Made by a program: the position numbers and the translations under genes. The notes under the pieces were generated by a model. The model saw only the letters and a program-made list of their open reading frames with translations, did no database searches and was not told the origin of the DNA. Of a stretch of DNA of 40,780 nt, positions 6,579 through 13,445 are shown piece after piece (position 1 is the first letter of the stretch; the number at the start of each line of letters is the position of its first letter). This DNA is from Palsa-1188 sp050010575 (GTDB lineage: Bacteria > Bacillota > DSM-12270 > Thermacetogeniales > Thermacetogeniaceae), in the NCBI GenBank assembly GCA_050010575.1, contig JBEKKU010000006.1, positions 1 to 40,780 on the forward strand, written 5' to 3'.

Positions 6579-7331
6579 TTAATAGGGACTCTTGGGAGCA
6601 GGCTGGCCGGCAAAGAAATGCACTACACCAGCATAGACGCACCAGGCAACCCTGTTCTGGTAGGCTGGTTCGGTGAGGAGGATTCCCTCCCGGGGGTGGG
6701 ACAGGAAGCCGGCCTCTACCACAATGGCCGGCCTTTTCAGGTCGCGCAGCACAAAGAAGTCCGCCCCCTTCGCCCACCGGTACTGCTCACCGAGAACGGC
6801 GATCAGTTCCTGTTGGACTAAGGCAGCCAGACGGTAGCTCTCATTGGAACGGGGATGGTAGAAGACCTGCGCCCCCTCACAGTCGGCCGAAGGGTAACTG
6901 TTCAGATGGATGCTGATAAAGATGTCGGCATGCTGCTTGTCCGCCAGACCCAGGCGCGCCTGCAATTCATCCCTGTTGCTCAGGCCGGGCAGATGTTCCC
7001 GATCTGTCAGGTCGTAGTCCCCCTCTCGGGTGAGCACGGCAGACGCCCCGGCCTGCCTGAACATGGCAGCCAGACGCTGGGCTATTTGCAGGTTGATATC
7101 CTTTTCCAAGACTCCAGCGCGGCTCACCGCCCCAGGATCGATCCCTCCGTGGCCAGGGTCGACCACGATTACTTTGCCGGCCACCGACCAGGACATGGCC
7201 TGCACTGCCCGGCGCTCCCGTGCCGCGACAGCATAGGGATAGCAGGCGCCACTCAGGAGCAATGCCAATAAGGAAACCAGCATCAAGCGCTGGTTGATTC
7301 TGAACACCCGTAAAAAAATAAATGGACGCAT
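6579..7331 (-). CDS. cwlD: N-acetylmuramoyl-L-alanine amidase, CwlD type
   Basis: A zinc amidase of the Amidase_3 family (250 residues) with a hydrophobic export segment at 17-30 (LMLVSLLALLLSGAC). Zinc ligands and the catalytic Glu are recognisable: H61 in VVDPGHGG, E76, H142 in FISIHLNSYPS and E206 in IVVEAGFLSHP. CwlD makes muramic-delta-lactam in spore cortex so that it can be recognised by germination lytic enzymes. The position just after rpsI is the same as in Bacillus, which supports the assignment over other amidases. A sigma-E-like promoter lies 35-63 bp upstream. It implies the organism sporulates. Confidence 0.88.
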   Translation of the reverse strand: MRPFIFLRVFRINQRLMLVSLLALLLSGACYPYAVAARERRAVQAMSWSVAGKVIVVDPGHGGIDPGAVSRAGVLEKDINLQIAQRLAAMFRQAGASAVLTREGDYDLTDREHLPGLSNRDELQARLGLADKQHADIFISIHLNSYPSADCEGAQVFYHPRSNESYRLAALVQQELIAVLGEQYRWAKGADFFVLRDLKRPAIVVEAGFLSHPREGILLTEPAYQNRVAWCVYAGVVHFFAGQPAPKSPY

Positions 7332-7365
7332 TCACACGCCTGCCCTCGTTCAACCCTCTTGCAAA

Positions 7366-7394
7366 ATGTTATGCAGGGCGAAGTGGATTTATCC
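7366..7394 (-). promoter_or_regulatory. Possible sigma-E-type sporulation promoter for cwlD
   Basis: GGATAAA (7394-7388) and CATAACAT (7373-7366) are separated by 14 bp, resembling the sigma-E consensus KMATAWW-N14-CATAYAHT with three mismatches. Bacillus cwlD is transcribed in sporulation. No sigma-A promoter is evident in the gap. Confidence 0.3.
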
Positions 7395-7441
7395 ATTCAA
7401 CTATTGCCATTACGCCAGTGGCAAGCCCTTGACCGGATCGA

Positions 7442-7467
7442 CGGCAGAGCGGCAGGACCGCTCGCCG
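7442..7467 (-). terminator. GC-rich hairpin after rpsI, no U-tract
   Basis: On the minus strand CGGC-GAGCGG pairs with CCGCTC-t-GCCG around a 5-nt loop, starting 4 nt after the rpsI stop codon. It ends the ribosomal super-operon, but no T-run follows, so it may be a Rho-type, leaky or RNA-protecting hairpin. Confidence 0.4.
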
Positions 7468-7470
7468 CTG

Positions 7471-7863
7471 TTAGCGCTTGGAGAACTGCGGCGCCTTCCG
7501 GGCCTTCTTCAAACCGTACTTTCTTCTCTCTTTCATGCGCGGGTCGCGAGTCAGAAAGCCGGCCTTCTTCAACGACGGCCGTAGTGCCGGGTCTACCTTG
7601 AGTAGCGCCCTGGCTATCCCCAGCCTGACTGCTCCTGCCTGGCCGGTGATTCCGCCACCCTCGACGCGGGCGATCACGTCAAAACGGGTAGCCGTACCGG
7701 TGATCTCCAACGGCTGCCTGAGCACCACCATCAGCGTGGGCTTAGCAAAGTATTGTTCCGCCTGGTGTCCGTTGATGTTGATCTGTCCCCCTCCGGGAAC
7801 AATACGCACCCGGGCGATGGCAGTCTTTCTCCGTCCCGTACCCTGATACATCACTTGTGCCAA
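7471..7863 (-). CDS. rpsI: 30S ribosomal protein S9
   Basis: S9 sits on the 30S head and its C-terminal tail contacts P-site tRNA. The 130 residues include TGRRKTAIARVRIVPG, GGGITGQAGAVRLGIARAL and the typical basic end RRKYGLKKARKAPQFSKR. Start is TTG at 7863, preceded by GGAGAG with 5 nt spacing. Cotranscribed with rplM, 21 bp downstream of its stop. Confidence 0.98.
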   Translation of the reverse strand: MAQVMYQGTGRRKTAIARVRIVPGGGQININGHQAEQYFAKPTLMVVLRQPLEITGTATRFDVIARVEGGGITGQAGAVRLGIARALLKVDPALRPSLKKAGFLTRDPRMKERRKYGLKKARKAPQFSKR

Positions 7864-7884
7864 AATAACTCTCCTGCCTTTCAG

Positions 7885-8319
7885 CTATTTTCTGATCGTC
7901 CAAACTTCCGGCTTCTGTGCGGTGTGAGGATGAGCCGCTCCCCGGTAGACCCGCAACTTCCGGTAGATCTGGCGCCCCAGGCGATTGTGCATCAGCATGC
8001 CCCAGACGGCCTTTTCAATCGCCCTTTCCGGCTTGGTGCGCAACAGATCGGCATATTTCATCTGCTTCAAGCCGCCCGGATAACCGGTATGCCAGATATA
8101 TAGCTTATTCTCCAGTTTCTTGCCCGTCAGATGCACCTTTTCGGCGTTGATCACCACAACGTGGTCACCCACGTCAACATTCGGAGTAAACTCTGGCTTG
8201 TACTTCCCCCGGAGAATGTTGGCCACTTCGCTAGCCAGCCGGCCCAGGGTCTTGCCATCCGCGTCGATCAGATACCACTTGCGGTCCTTTTCCTGCGGTT
8301 TGGCCATGTATGTATGCAA
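7885..8319 (-). CDS. rplM: 50S ribosomal protein L13
   Basis: An early-assembly 50S protein, 144 residues. TYMAKPQEKDRKWYLIDADG and the core GKTLGRLASEVANILRGK are diagnostic. TTG at 8319 (M-HTYMAK) is chosen because GAGGGGG lies 8 nt upstream; the frame is open further upstream but with no better site, and this start gives the family length. It has its own sigma-A promoter just after truA, with a leader of about 60 nt, where L13-leader autoregulation is known in Bacillus; I cannot confirm that fold here. Confidence 0.97.
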   Translation of the reverse strand: MHTYMAKPQEKDRKWYLIDADGKTLGRLASEVANILRGKYKPEFTPNVDVGDHVVVINAEKVHLTGKKLENKLYIWHTGYPGGLKQMKYADLLRTKPERAIEKAVWGMLMHNRLGRQIYRKLRVYRGAAHPHTAQKPEVWTIRK

Positions 8320-8385
8320 TCCTGCTACCCCCTCTTGCTGCAACTGCGTCCTGATGTCTTGCTGATACAGTCCACAACAGAAATT

Positions 8386-8415
8386 ATTTTAAGAAACCCG
8401 AGTGGCTGCTGTCAA
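8386..8415 (-). promoter_or_regulatory. Sigma-A promoter of rplM-rpsI
   Basis: TTGACA (8415-8410) and TAAAAT (8391-8386) with an 18-bp spacer: consensus -35 and a near-consensus -10. It lies directly after the truA stop codon and about 65 bp before the rplM start, so rplM-rpsI can be transcribed separately from the alpha operon. Confidence 0.8.
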
Positions 8416-8430
8416 GAACAACCACCGTAT

Positions 8431-9240
8431 TTATATAACCCGCAACGGTTCAAACAACTGGCTGCATCTGCTGGTGATCAGGCCATCCGGTTCCTCCCTG
8501 TAGGCGATCCGCACTAGAAACAGCCCCCTGGGCGGCAGCGTCGGCCCGCCCTCACCTCGCGCCCCCGATGCCAGCAATTCTCCGATCCTTGCCGGATCGG
8601 CCCGGCCGAGTCCGATCTCCACCAACATGCCCGTCATCAGCCGTACCATCTTATATAGAAACCCGTTGGCAGCCACCCGAAAGCCGACCCAGTCGCCATT
8701 CCTAAAAACATTACTGGCAAATACCTGCCGTGCCGTACTTCTGGCGCTGCTGCCTACGGCCGAAAAGGCCTTGAAATCGTGGGTACCCCTAAAACAATCC
8801 GCTCCCTGTGCCATCCGCTCCTGATCGAGCGTCTGCGGGACGTGGTAGGAGTAATTGTGCCAGATCGCAGACCGTTGCTGGCGATTCAGGATCAAGTAGC
8901 AATACTCCTTAGCTTTGGCCGAGCACCTGGCGTGGAACGAGTCATCCACCTCCTCGGCGCTACTGATGGCCACATCCGACGGCAGCAATCCGTTCAGGGC
9001 TGCTGGCCAGCGCTCCGTCGGGATCCCGGACTCCGTGGCGAAGTTTACAACCTGCCCCAGAGCATGCACCCCGGCATCGGTGCGACCGGCGCCTACTGTC
9101 AGGTGCTCCACGCCGGTCAACTGTTCGAGGGCTGCATCCAGCACCCCCTGCACCGTGCGCAGGTTGGTACCAGTTTGCTTCTGCCAGCCGCTGAAACCAG
9201 TGCCCTCATACTCCAGGGTCAACTTAAGCCAGCGCTTCAC
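8431..9240 (-). CDS. truA: tRNA pseudouridine(38-40) synthase
   Basis: TruA converts uridines 38-40 of the tRNA anticodon arm to pseudouridine. The catalytic Asp is D55 in GAGRTDAGVHALGQ; the N-terminus LKLTLEYEGTGFSGWQ and FLYKMVRLMTGMLVEIG near the end are family signatures. Length 269, normal. GTG at 9240 follows a GGGGGT motif. It lies 12 bp after rplQ; in Bacillus the energy-coupling-factor genes lie between them, and they are absent here. Confidence 0.96.
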   Translation of the reverse strand: MKRWLKLTLEYEGTGFSGWQKQTGTNLRTVQGVLDAALEQLTGVEHLTVGAGRTDAGVHALGQVVNFATESGIPTERWPAALNGLLPSDVAISSAEEVDDSFHARCSAKAKEYCYLILNRQQRSAIWHNYSYHVPQTLDQERMAQGADCFRGTHDFKAFSAVGSSARSTARQVFASNVFRNGDWVGFRVAANGFLYKMVRLMTGMLVEIGLGRADPARIGELLASGARGEGGPTLPPRGLFLVRIAYREEPDGLITSRCSQLFEPLRVI

Positions 9241-9252
9241 CGGACCCCCGCC

Positions 9253-9588
9253 CTAAACGAGTTCCACAAGCGCCATCGAAGCGCCGTCCCCGCGGCGATA
9301 GCCCACCTTCATGATGCGGGTGTAGCCGCCGTTGCGCTCCTTGTACTTGGGAGCGATCTCGTCGAACAGCTTCTTGACCACGGTCTCGTCAAACAGGTAG
9401 GACAAGGCCTGCCGCTTAGCGTGCAGGTCGCCCCGCTTGCCCAGGCTAATCATCTGGTCGGCTATGCTCGCCAGTTCCTTAGCCCGCTGTTCGGTGGTCT
9501 CGATCCGCTCCTCCCTCAGCAGGGATGTTACAATATTTCTCAGCAGACTTCTGCGATGGTCGCTTCGAAACCCTAGTCTCCGGTACAC
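9253..9588 (-). CDS. rplQ: 50S ribosomal protein L17
   Basis: L17 lies near the polypeptide exit tunnel. 111 residues; GFRSDHRRSLLRNIVTSLL, ETTEQRAKELASIADQMI and the C-terminal RIMKVGYRRGDGASMALVELV are typical. GTG at 9588 with AGGTGAT 5 nt upstream. It follows rpoA by 28 bp in the alpha operon. Confidence 0.98.
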   Translation of the reverse strand: MYRRLGFRSDHRRSLLRNIVTSLLREERIETTEQRAKELASIADQMISLGKRGDLHAKRQALSYLFDETVVKKLFDEIAPKYKERNGGYTRIMKVGYRRGDGASMALVELV

Positions 9589-9616
9589 TTCAGATCACCT
9601 CTTTTTTACATGACTG

Positions 9617-10564
9617 CTACTCGTCGATCTTCTTTAAGGACAGACCCAACTCGGACAACTTGGCGTCCACTTCCTCGAGGGATTTCTTGCCCAGGTTGCG
9701 CACCTTGATCATATCTTCCTCAGTACGCTGGATCAGGTCCTCCACCGTGTTGATGGCCGCCCGCTTCAGGCAGTTGTAAGAGCGCACCGATAGTTCGAGT
9801 TCTTCGATCGGCATGTCCAGGAGCCGTGACCGCTCGTCGATCTTCTTGTCCGGCAGCACTGGGTCCTCCTCCACCTTATCGGTGAGGCCGACAAACAGTC
9901 TGAAGCGCTCGATCAGATTGCGGGCTGCCAGGCTGACCGCCTCTTCCGGAGTGATGGTGCCGTTGCTCCAGACCTCCAGAGTCAGCTTGTCAAGGTCGGT
10001 CTGCTGGCCGACCCGGGTGTTCTCCACCGTGTAGTTGACCTTGTAGATGGGGGAGAAGATGGAGTCCACCGGGATCACCCCGATCGCCTGATCGCTTTCC
10101 TTGTTTTTCTCTGCCGGGACGTAGCCCCGGCCCTTTTTCACCGTCATTTCCATGAATAAGCGGCCGTCAGGCTCCAGGGTGGCAATGTGCAACTCCGGAT
10201 TGAGAATGTCGATGTCCGAGCCGGCGATGATGTCACCGGCCGTGACCTCCCCCTCCTCCTTGGCCTCGATTCTGATGATCTGGGGCTCATCGCCGTGGTG
10301 TTTGATGGCCAATTCCTTCACGTTCAGCATGATGTCCGTGGTGTCATCACGCACCCCGGGGATGGTGCTGAATTCGTGGAGCACCCCTTCGATCTTTACG
10401 GTAGTCACTGCTGCTCCTACCAGAGAGGAGAGCAACACCCGCCGCAGGCTGTTGCCCAAGGTGGTGCCGTAACCCCGCTCCAATGGCTCGACAATAAACT
10501 TGCCATAGGTGCCGGAGCTTCCGTTTTTAATATGTTCTATGCGAGGTTTATCAAAGTCCAACAA
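9617..10564 (-). CDS. rpoA: DNA-directed RNA polymerase subunit alpha
   Basis: The alpha subunit (315 residues) dimerises to nucleate RNA polymerase assembly. The N-terminal domain shows GYGTTLGNSLRRVLLSSLVGAAVT; an acidic linker is followed by the C-terminal DNA- and activator-binding domain (LELSVRSYNCLKRAAINTVEDL, KVRNLGKKSLEEV). TTG at 10564 is the start, 8 nt after AAAGGAGG. The gap to rpsD holds a repeat element that runs up to this Shine-Dalgarno. Confidence 0.98.
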   Translation of the reverse strand: MLDFDKPRIEHIKNGSSGTYGKFIVEPLERGYGTTLGNSLRRVLLSSLVGAAVTTVKIEGVLHEFSTIPGVRDDTTDIMLNVKELAIKHHGDEPQIIRIEAKEEGEVTAGDIIAGSDIDILNPELHIATLEPDGRLFMEMTVKKGRGYVPAEKNKESDQAIGVIPVDSIFSPIYKVNYTVENTRVGQQTDLDKLTLEVWSNGTITPEEAVSLAARNLIERFRLFVGLTDKVEEDPVLPDKKIDERSRLLDMPIEELELSVRSYNCLKRAAINTVEDLIQRTEEDMIKVRNLGKKSLEEVDAKLSELGLSLKKIDE

Positions 10565-10577
10565 GTGTCAGACCTCC

Positions 10578-10674
10578 TTTAGTGCAGGCGTGCCGACCCC
10601 GACCTCGACTCCGACCCACTGCGTGGGTACCCCGTCGTGGGTACCCCGCCTGAAGCGGAGCTTCAGAGCCTGCC
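10578..10674. repeat. Intergenic modular repeat (rpsD-rpoA gap)
   Basis: The 175-bp gap carries, on the plus strand, TTTAGTGCAGGCGTGC at the rpoA side, two copies of GTGGGTACCCCG in the middle, and GAAGCGGAGCTTCAGAGCCTGCC at the rpsD side. GCAGGC (10584-10589) can pair with GCCTGC (10668-10673), closing the element into a hairpin. A degenerate further copy (GAAGCTAAGCCTCAGAGCCTG) follows. Confidence 0.6.
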
Positions 10675-10739
10675 CGCGCTCACTACTCTACTGATGAAGC
10701 TAAGCCTCAGAGCCTGATCCCATAAACTTTCTGAATTCC

Positions 10740-11366
10740 TTAACGGGAGTAAAGCTCCACGATCAGGTGTTCTTTGATCGGGGTGTCGATATCTTCCCTG
10801 GACGGGAACCCCTGTACGCGCACCCGCATTTTTTCCAGATCTACTTCCAGCCATGGTGGAGGAGTCTTATGAGCGGCAGTCTCCGCCAACTCAGAGAAGC
10901 GTGCCTGGTCCTTGCTCACCGGAGCAATCTCGATGATCTCCCCTACCTTGACCAGGTACGAGGGAATGCTGACGCGCCTGCTGTTTACCGTTATATGCCC
11001 ATGTCTCACCATCTGGCGTGCTTCAGCCCGGGATGCCGCAAAACCGACCCGGTAGACCACGTTATCCAGTCGGCGCTCCAGCAATTGTAGCAGGTTCTCG
11101 CCAGTGATGCCTTTCTGCCGCTCGGCGATGCCAAAATAGCGGCTGAACTGACGTTCCAGAATCCCGTAGATCCGCCGGGTACGCTGTTTTTCCCGCAACT
11201 GCAGGCCGTATTCGGTCACTTTCTTGCGGCCCTGCCCCTTGTCTCCCGGAGCGTAACTGCGACGGTCGATGGCACATTTGGGAGTGTAGCAGCGGTCGCC
11301 CTTGAGGTACAACTTCATGCCCTCGCGGCGGCACAGGCGGCAGACAGCTCCTGTATATCTTGCCAT
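10740..11366 (-). CDS. rpsD: 30S ribosomal protein S4 (zinc-binding form)
   Basis: A primary 16S rRNA-binding protein that nucleates 30S assembly and represses its operon in many bacteria. 208 residues from MARYTGAVCRLCRREG. Cysteines C9, C12, C26 and C31 mark the C+ form; the S4 RNA-binding domain is at RLDNVVYRVGFAASRAEARQMVRHGHI. ATG at 11366 is chosen because it has AAGGAGG upstream and matches the family; the open frame further upstream is translated repeat sequence. Confidence 0.97.
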   Translation of the reverse strand: MARYTGAVCRLCRREGMKLYLKGDRCYTPKCAIDRRSYAPGDKGQGRKKVTEYGLQLREKQRTRRIYGILERQFSRYFGIAERQKGITGENLLQLLERRLDNVVYRVGFAASRAEARQMVRHGHITVNSRRVSIPSYLVKVGEIIEIAPVSKDQARFSELAETAAHKTPPPWLEVDLEKMRVRVQGFPSREDIDTPIKEHLIVELYSR

Positions 11367-11383
11367 ATGTCCTTTTCCCTCCT

Positions 11384-11572
11384 TAAGTGTGCAGGCGTGC
11401 TGTTCGCCCACTCGGGCACTCCCGGGTACCCTCTGGGTACCCCTCTTGGAGTACCCCGCGCCCCGCTCGTAAACTGCGGTGCTAGGTCCGGTGGACCCGG
11501 CGCGGTGGGCACAGTCCCCCCTGATGCTCGCTTCGCTCACTACCTATAGTAAGCGAAGCTTCAGAGCCTGCC
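11384..11572. repeat. Intergenic modular repeat (rpsK-rpsD gap)
   Basis: The largest copy. It has AAGTGTGCAGGCGTGCTG at the rpsD side, a run of GGGTACCC-type palindromes, CGCTTCGCTCAC, and AAGCGAAGCTTCAGAGCC followed by TGCC at the rpsK side. GCAGGC (11391-11396) complements GCCTGC (11566-11571). The 219-bp gap contains no gene. Confidence 0.6.
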
Positions 11573-11585
11573 TTGTCTTAAATGT

Positions 11586-11975
11586 TTATACACGCCGTCT
11601 TTTGGGAGGCCGGCAGCCGTTATGTGGAACAGGGGTCACATCTTTAATGGTGCTGACTTCCAGACCAGCCGCCTGCAGCGATCTGATCGCTGCTTCCCGG
11701 CCCCCGCCGGGCCCCTTGACAAAAGCCTCCACCTGTTTCATCCCGTGTTCCATTGCCGTCTTAGCAGCTGATTCCGCAGCCAACTGAGCGGCAAAAGGAG
11801 TGCCCTTGCGGGTGCCCTTGAATCCCATCATGCCGGAGCTAGCCCAGGCGATGGCATTGCCGCCGGGATCGGTGATGGTGATGGTGGTGTTGTTGAAGGT
11901 TGACCGGATATGGGCCACCCCATGTTCAACGTTTTTTCTTTCCCTGCGTTTAGTCCTTGTCTGTCGCTTTGGCAC
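11586..11975 (-). CDS. rpsK: 30S ribosomal protein S11
   Basis: S11 forms part of the 30S platform at the mRNA exit. 129 residues: GVAHIRSTFNNTTITITDPGGN, WASSGMMGFKGTRKGTPFAAQ and the C-terminal TPVPHNGCRPPKRRRV are diagnostic. Start is GTG at 11975 after GGAGGATCAAG. The upstream gap carries two tandem copies of the repeat. Confidence 0.98.
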   Translation of the reverse strand: MPKRQTRTKRRERKNVEHGVAHIRSTFNNTTITITDPGGNAIAWASSGMMGFKGTRKGTPFAAQLAAESAAKTAMEHGMKQVEAFVKGPGGGREAAIRSLQAAGLEVSTIKDVTPVPHNGCRPPKRRRV

Positions 11976-11986
11976 CTTGATCCTCC

Positions 11987-12092
11987 TTTAGTGCAGGCGT
12001 GCTGTTCGCCTTCAGAGCCTGCCCTTTAGTGCAGGCGTGCTTTCAGCCTGAGGCTCAGCCGGGGATCCCACCGAAGGTGGGTCTGCCTGCCT
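11987..12092. repeat. Two adjacent intergenic repeat copies (rpsM-rpsK gap)
   Basis: A minimal copy (11987-12023) has TTTAGTGCAGGCGTGC joined almost directly to TTCAGAGCCTGCC. It is followed immediately by a second CTTTAGTGCAGGCGTGC and a diverged remainder with GGGATCCCACC and a short hairpin. The 37-bp minimal copy shows the two boundary boxes without a middle segment. Confidence 0.65.
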
Positions 12093-12098
12093 TTCTCA

Positions 12099-12470
12099 CT
12101 ACTTCTTGCGGCGCACTCCCACAGTCCGGCGCGGGCCCTTCCGGGTTCTGGCATTGGTACGGGTACGCTGACCGCGTACCGGTAGCCCGCGGCGGTGGCG
12201 CAAGCCACGATAGGAGCCGATCTCGATCAGCCGCTTGACATTCATAGTATGTTCGCGGCGCAGATCACCCTCTACCTTGCACTCCTTGTCGATCACTTCC
12301 TGAAGCTTACCTACCTCTTCCTCGGTCAGGTCCTTGATCCGGGTGCTTGGGTTGATCCCGGTTTTTCTAACAACACCTGCCGCGGTGGTCTGGCCGATAC
12401 CGTAGATATAGGTGAGAGCTGTTTCCACCCGTTTATCACGCGGTAAATCGACACCGGCGATTCTTGCCAT
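12099..12470 (-). CDS. rpsM: 30S ribosomal protein S13
   Basis: A head protein contacting tRNA and forming bridges to the 50S subunit. 123 residues, with MARIAGVDLPRDKRVETALTYIYGIG and the tail RGLPVRGQRTRTNARTRKGPRRTVG. Two ATG codons are adjacent; the second (12470) is at 7 nt from AAGGAGG and gives the canonical MARIAG start. It precedes rpsK in the alpha operon. Confidence 0.98.
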   Translation of the reverse strand: MARIAGVDLPRDKRVETALTYIYGIGQTTAAGVVRKTGINPSTRIKDLTEEEVGKLQEVIDKECKVEGDLRREHTMNVKRLIEIGSYRGLRHRRGLPVRGQRTRTNARTRKGPRRTVGVRRKK

Positions 12471-12486
12471 CATCCAACCTCCTTAT

Positions 12487-12632
12487 TGGGATGTGCGAGG
12501 TGAGAGGCGGGTGCCTGGAGCGTTTCCGCCCTGGGCACGGTGGGATTCTCGTTAGCATTGGCTCCGCGCCCCGCCCCTCCCTGAGGGAACCCGGACACCC
12601 GGGCACCCGGCCTTCTATTCCCACTTCCCACT
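12487..12632. repeat. Intergenic hairpin-rich segment (rpmJ-rpsM gap)
   Basis: The 168-bp gap starts with GGGATGTGCGAGGTGAGAGG, nearly the same as the rplGB-rpsL gap (30174). It contains GGGAACCC and CACCCGGGCACCCGG motifs like other gaps, and ends with CCCACTTCCCACTTCTC. No gene. It seems to be another mosaic of the local repeat types. Confidence 0.45.
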
Positions 12633-12638
12633 TCTCAA

Positions 12639-12752
12639 TTAGCCCTGCTTTTGCTTGTGCTTGGGGTTCTCACAGAGAACCATCACTCTGCCCTTGCGTC
12701 GAATGATCTTGCATTTTTCGCAGATCGTCTTGACAGAAGCTCGCACCTTCAA
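12639..12752 (-). CDS. rpmJ: 50S ribosomal protein L36 (zinc-binding form)
   Basis: A tiny 37-residue 50S protein. KVRASVKTICEKCKIIRRKG and VMVLCENPKHKQKQG carry the C+ zinc site C11, C14, C27, H32. TTG at 12752 is the start: AAGGGGG lies 8 nt upstream and it gives the exact family N-terminus. It lies 61 bp after infA. Confidence 0.97.
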   Translation of the reverse strand: MKVRASVKTICEKCKIIRRKGRVMVLCENPKHKQKQG

Positions 12753-12813
12753 GTTAAACGCCCCCTTAATTACTACGAAAAACGGCGTATGTTTTTCTGA
12801 TCGGCGGTTAAAC

Positions 12814-13038
12814 TTATTTAAAACGATAGACAATCCGTCCGCGGGTCAGGTCATAAGGTGAAAGTTCCACGGTGACCTTATCGCCTGGCAGGATGCGGAT
12901 AAAGTGCATCCTGATCTTGCCGGAAACATGGGCCAGTACCCGGTGTCCATTCTCCAACTCCACCCGGAACATGGCGTTGGGTAAGGCCTCGATCACTTTG
13001 CCCTCGACTTCGATTACATTTGTTTTTGACTTGGGCAT
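12814..13038 (-). CDS. infA: Translation initiation factor IF-1
   Basis: IF-1 binds the 30S A site during initiation. 74 residues of OB fold: VIEVEGKVIEALPNAMFRVELENGHRVLAHVSGKIR, then RILPGDKVTVELSPYDLTRGRI. The ATG follows the stop of the KOW gene by 1 nt (TGA-T-ATG), so translation is probably coupled. It is in its usual place between map and rpmJ. Confidence 0.98.
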   Translation of the reverse strand: MPKSKTNVIEVEGKVIEALPNAMFRVELENGHRVLAHVSGKIRMHFIRILPGDKVTVELSPYDLTRGRIVYRFK

Positions 13039-13039
13039 A

Positions 13040-13369
13040 TCATTTCTCTACCCCCCTCGTATCGGAATCATTGCCTACCACAGTCTGCATAAACCCGGCA
13101 ATCACTTTACGAACCTCAACATTACCAACCTGCTGACCGGCTTCCCACTGCTGCGCCAGATGTTCCGCCACTGCTGGGTAAAACTGCAGGTGCTTGACAT
13201 TCTTACGCTTGGGGTTTTCAATTCTACGCCTGTCTCCGTTTACGAGGTAGATAAAAGCATCATCTATGATCTCCAGAACGAGGTAGGGTACGCCCCGGTC
13301 GCGGCCACGTTTGGAAACTGCCAATTGCCCAACAACCGCATTGCTCACCACATTGCTCTCTTGAACCAT
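13040..13369 (-). CDS. KOW-domain RNA-binding protein (L14e-like)
   Basis: A 109-residue protein with an N-terminal KOW/SH3-like barrel: GQLAVSKRGRDRGVPYLVLEIIDDAFIYLVNGDRRRIENPKRKNVKHLQ. This small L14e-like family occurs between map and infA in many Firmicutes; the cellular role is not established, though rRNA or ribosome binding is likely. The C-terminal 40 residues are variable. ATG at 13369 follows GGAGGCGGGAG; the end abuts infA. Confidence 0.88.
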   Translation of the reverse strand: MVQESNVVSNAVVGQLAVSKRGRDRGVPYLVLEIIDDAFIYLVNGDRRRIENPKRKNVKHLQFYPAVAEHLAQQWEAGQQVGNVEVRKVIAGFMQTVVGNDSDTRGVEK

Positions 13370-13378
13370 CTCCCGCCT

Positions 13379-13443
13379 CCTTTAGCACAGGCCGTGCTGG
13401 GTATTGCTTGCGGCGCGCCTGAAGCGAAGCTTGAGAGCCTGCC
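13379..13443. repeat. Intergenic modular repeat (map-KOW gap)
   Basis: A diverged copy filling the 76-bp gap: CCTTTAGCACAGGCCGTGC at the KOW-gene side, directly after its Shine-Dalgarno, and GAAGCGAAGCTTGAGAGCC followed by TGCC at the map side. The order and orientation match the copies near rpoA and rpsD. Confidence 0.5.
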
Positions 13444-13445
13444 TC

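Noticed and set aside
8779..9576. Plus-strand frame of about 265 codons opposite truA and rplQ
   Set aside because: It spans two conserved genes on the other strand and shows no recognisable domain.
11367..11540. N-terminal extension of S4 through the rpsK-rpsD gap
   Set aside because: The frame is open only because the repeat lacks stops; the strong Shine-Dalgarno and the family N-terminus MARYTG place the start at 11366.
10578..12092. CRISPR-like array
   Set aside because: The repeats are few, of unequal spacing, separated by whole genes and internally palindromic in two boxes; there are no cas genes.
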